Assembly: GCA_003531345.1 (NCBI GenBank)
Contig: DQGZ01000069.1
Span: forward strand, 1-8,539
Source: Alphaproteobacteria bacterium
GTDB taxonomy: Bacteria > Pseudomonadota > Alphaproteobacteria > Rickettsiales > UBA8987
DNA length: 8,539 nucleotides
Direction: 5' to 3'
Below the pieces are notes generated by a model, which saw only the letters and a list, made by a program, of their open reading frames with translations, was not told the origin of the DNA and did not search any database. Positions within the stretch are counted from its first letter, which is position 1, and each line of letters opens with the position of its first letter. This document shows, piece after piece, positions 7,596 through 8,539 of the stretch. The translations under genes and the position numbers were made by a program.

Positions 7596-7837
7596 AGCTT
7601 TACCTTTCTTTTTTTGCTTTTTTGCCTTTTAATATCAATATCAAGACCCATCAAGGGGGATTCCCTCAAGAAGCTGTATAATGAACGCCCTTTATTGGTT
7701 ATTTTATCAAATTGGGATTTTGAAATAAGCACAGCTCTTTCTTCGCCGTGAACCGTTATAGAGATAGGCTCTTGTTCTATATTGGCAACAAACTGGCTTA
7801 GTTTTGCTTTCACTTCCTGTAATTGTATATGTTGCAT
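7592..7837 (-). CDS. Phd/YefM-family antitoxin partnering VapC
   Basis: The 81-aa protein should bind and neutralise the adjacent PIN toxin and repress its own operon. The N-terminal DNA-binding/dimer domain (about 1-48) shows the family pattern: MQHIQLQEVKAKLSQFVANI, then EPISITVHGEERAVLISKSQF. The C-terminal toxin-binding tail carries SLYSFLRESPLMGLDIDIKR (52-71), which closely follows the S-L-x-x-F-L-x-x-S-P-L pattern of Phd antitoxins paired with VapC. The frame stays open upstream to a TTG at 7877-7879, but that codon lies within the promoter spacer and adds a Cys/Tyr-rich stretch foreign to the family. The ATG at 7835-7837 is therefore chosen. No Shine-Dalgarno precedes it, and the predicted leader is very short. 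The gene is coupled to the toxin by a 4-bp ATGA overlap. VapC partners vary; this one is Phd-type rather than VapB/AbrB-type. Confidence 0.9.
   Translation of the reverse strand: MQHIQLQEVKAKLSQFVANIEQEPISITVHGEERAVLISKSQFDKITNKGRSLYSFLRESPLMGLDIDIKRQKSKKRKVKL
7603..7608 (-). promoter_or_regulatory. Ribosome binding site of the VapC toxin
   Basis: GAAAGG on the minus strand lies 7 nt before the toxin ATG and sits inside the 3' end of the antitoxin gene. It is the clearest Shine-Dalgarno in the window. It contrasts with the antitoxin, whose ATG has none, and it suggests that the toxin is translated by reinitiation or coupling. Confidence 0.55.
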
Positions 7838-7840
7838 AAA

Positions 7841-7857
7841 ACTAGTTTGACTAGTCA
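7841..7857. promoter_or_regulatory. Operator-like palindrome at the TA promoter
   Basis: TGACTAGTCA (7848-7857) is a perfect 10-bp palindrome. Its ACTAGT core recurs at 7841-7846, with the two cores starting 9 bp apart, close to one helical turn. The site begins directly after the -10 box of the antitoxin promoter and covers the expected transcription start. Phd/YefM antitoxins repress their own operons by binding such short palindromes, often in pairs, so this is the probable autoregulatory operator. Binding itself is inferred. Confidence 0.6.
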
Positions 7858-7858
7858 G

Positions 7859-7887
7859 ATAGTAGCAAAAAACACACAAATGGTCAA
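7859..7887 (-). promoter_or_regulatory. Promoter of the antitoxin-toxin operon
   Basis: On the minus strand, TTGACC (7882-7887, five of six) is followed by a 17-nt spacer and TACTAT (7859-7864, four of six). Transcription would start near 7852, inside the palindrome and only about 15 nt before the antitoxin ATG. The promoter fits wholly between the coaD stop and the antitoxin start, so the pair is probably an independent unit. Confidence 0.6.
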
Positions 7888-7903
7888 CAATTGAAATATA
7901 AAG

Positions 7904-8389
7904 TTATTTAAACTTCTTTTTCAGAGCTAGTTCTACATTTTTAGGTACGAAGCTTGAAACATTGCCTTTTAAGCGTGCAACTTCTTTTACCAGGTTGGAG
8001 GCGATGAACTGATGGTTTTCCGATCTTGGAATGAATACGGTCTGAATATCGGGGTTTAATCTGTAATTCATGGCTGCAAGCTGGAATTCATATTCAAAAT
8101 CACTCACTGCACGCAAGCCTCTGATAACTATAGTTGCTTTCTCTTTTTCAGAAAAATCCATTAACAGACCCCTAAAGCCTTTTACCTCTATTTCTGCAAA
8201 AGAGTTATATTTTTTAACTTCGTCTTTTATAAATTTTACGCGTTCTTCAAGGCTAAAAAGGGTGTTTTTAGGGGTGTCTTTTGCAACTGCAATAACCAGC
8301 TTGTCGCATACTGCCAAGCTTCGTTTTATAACATCAAGATGCCCAAGTGTGATTGGGTCAAAGGTTCCAGGATATAATGCTATTTTCAA
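7904..8389 (-). CDS. coaD: Phosphopantetheine adenylyltransferase (PPAT)
   Basis: This enzyme transfers AMP from ATP to 4'-phosphopantetheine, giving dephospho-CoA, the penultimate step of coenzyme A synthesis. From the TTG at 8387-8389 it has 161 aa, close to the 159 of E. coli CoaD, and starts with the expected KIALYPGTFDPITLGH. The nucleotidyltransferase signature includes T9 and the TLGH motif (14-17). Further family segments are LFSLEERV (44-51), the RGLRAVSDFEYE block (90-101) and ASNLVKEVA (130-138). In the last of these the usual SS pair reads A-S-N. A TTG at 8408-8410 would add seven residues (NKLSKK region), but this lengthens the overlap with the upstream frame and departs from the family start. 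No ATG fits and no Shine-Dalgarno is visible for either start. The upstream partial frame overlaps it by 32 nt, so the two are probably cotranscribed. Confidence 0.95.
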   Translation of the reverse strand: MKIALYPGTFDPITLGHLDVIKRSLAVCDKLVIAVAKDTPKNTLFSLEERVKFIKDEVKKYNSFAEIEVKGFRGLLMDFSEKEKATIVIRGLRAVSDFEYEFQLAAMNYRLNPDIQTVFIPRSENHQFIASNLVKEVARLKGNVSSFVPKNVELALKKKFK

Positions 8390-8539
8390 TTTTTTGGATA
8401 ATTTGTTCAAGTTTAACTTTAGTTGGTTGATTCAGATTTTTCAGTATTAATGATTTTTCTGGCAAATATCCAGTTGAAAAGCTTCTAAAACCACTTCCTG
8501 CGAAAAGCTTTTCTTCCTCTGAAATGGTTTGTAGGTAAC
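8358..8539 (-). CDS. C-terminal end of an unidentified protein, cut by right edge
   Basis: A minus-strand frame is open from the window edge for 59 complete codons to a TGA at 8358-8360. The fragment includes SEEEKLFAGSGFRSFSTGYL and ends with a helical, Lys/Glu-rich tail (KVKLEQIIQKIENSI) followed by SWNL. I do not recognise the family. Purine-rich first codon positions (many GAA, GGA, AAA) look coding, and the other two frames on this strand close early. Its end overlaps the start of coaD by 32 nt, which suggests translational coupling and may explain why coaD has a TTG start and no ribosome site. It could still be a chance open frame, since only 60 codons are visible. Confidence 0.5.
   Translation of the reverse strand, partial: YLQTISEEEKLFAGSGFRSFSTGYLPEKSLILKNLNQPTKVKLEQIIQKIENSIISWNL

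Noticed and set aside
7901..7917. AAGTT-N-AACTT inverted repeat at the coaD stop, possible terminator
   Set aside because: The stem is short, almost all A/T and overlaps the last coaD codons. The following T-run is broken, so it is too weak to call.
8070..8450. Plus-strand open frame of 126 codons over coaD
   Set aside because: It is antisense to coaD, whose motifs are unmistakable. The frame is Ser/Phe/Leu-rich as expected of a shadow.

Overview
The window suggests an AT-rich alphaproteobacterium, possibly Rickettsiales-like or otherwise host-associated. The grounds are the low GC by eye, heavy AAA/ATA/TTA codon use, the sequence character of the IF-2 N-terminus, and an LptF-type LPS exporter, which implies a Gram-negative envelope. 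Taxonomy is an inference from family resemblance only; no search was run.

Layout, left to right. On the minus strand, 1-1092 is lptF without its C-terminal end (TTG start). It is divergent from infB (+, 1227-3707, complete IF-2) across a 134-bp region with a good infB promoter. infB meets rsmB (-, 3704-4867) tail to tail, and both stops share one TTAA. Upstream of rsmB, 6 bp away on the same strand, lies an unrecognised very basic 284-aa protein (-, 4874-5728). A 204-bp AT-rich divergent region separates it from mtaB (+, 5933-7195). The end of mtaB overlaps by 8 bp the end of a VapC/PIN toxin (-, 7188-7595). That toxin is coupled by an ATGA overlap to a Phd/YefM antitoxin (-, 7592-7837), which has its own promoter and a palindromic operator-like site. 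coaD (-, 7904-8389) follows, and a partial unidentified reading frame (-, 8358-8539) runs off the right edge and overlaps the start of coaD.

How the genes fit together. infB (initiation), rsmB (rRNA m5C) and mtaB (tRNA ms2t6A37) all serve translation. lptF serves LPS transport and coaD makes coenzyme A. The toxin-antitoxin pair is the only clearly accessory element and looks intact. All intergenic gaps are short (at most about 200 bp). I see no rRNA, tRNA, IS element, CRISPR array or convincing GC-rich terminator. Apart from the TA cassette and the unknown protein, this is an ordinary housekeeping region, and I do not see a clearly new system. The best leads are the unknown rsmB-linked protein with a possible internal duplication, and the regulatory layout of the TA locus.
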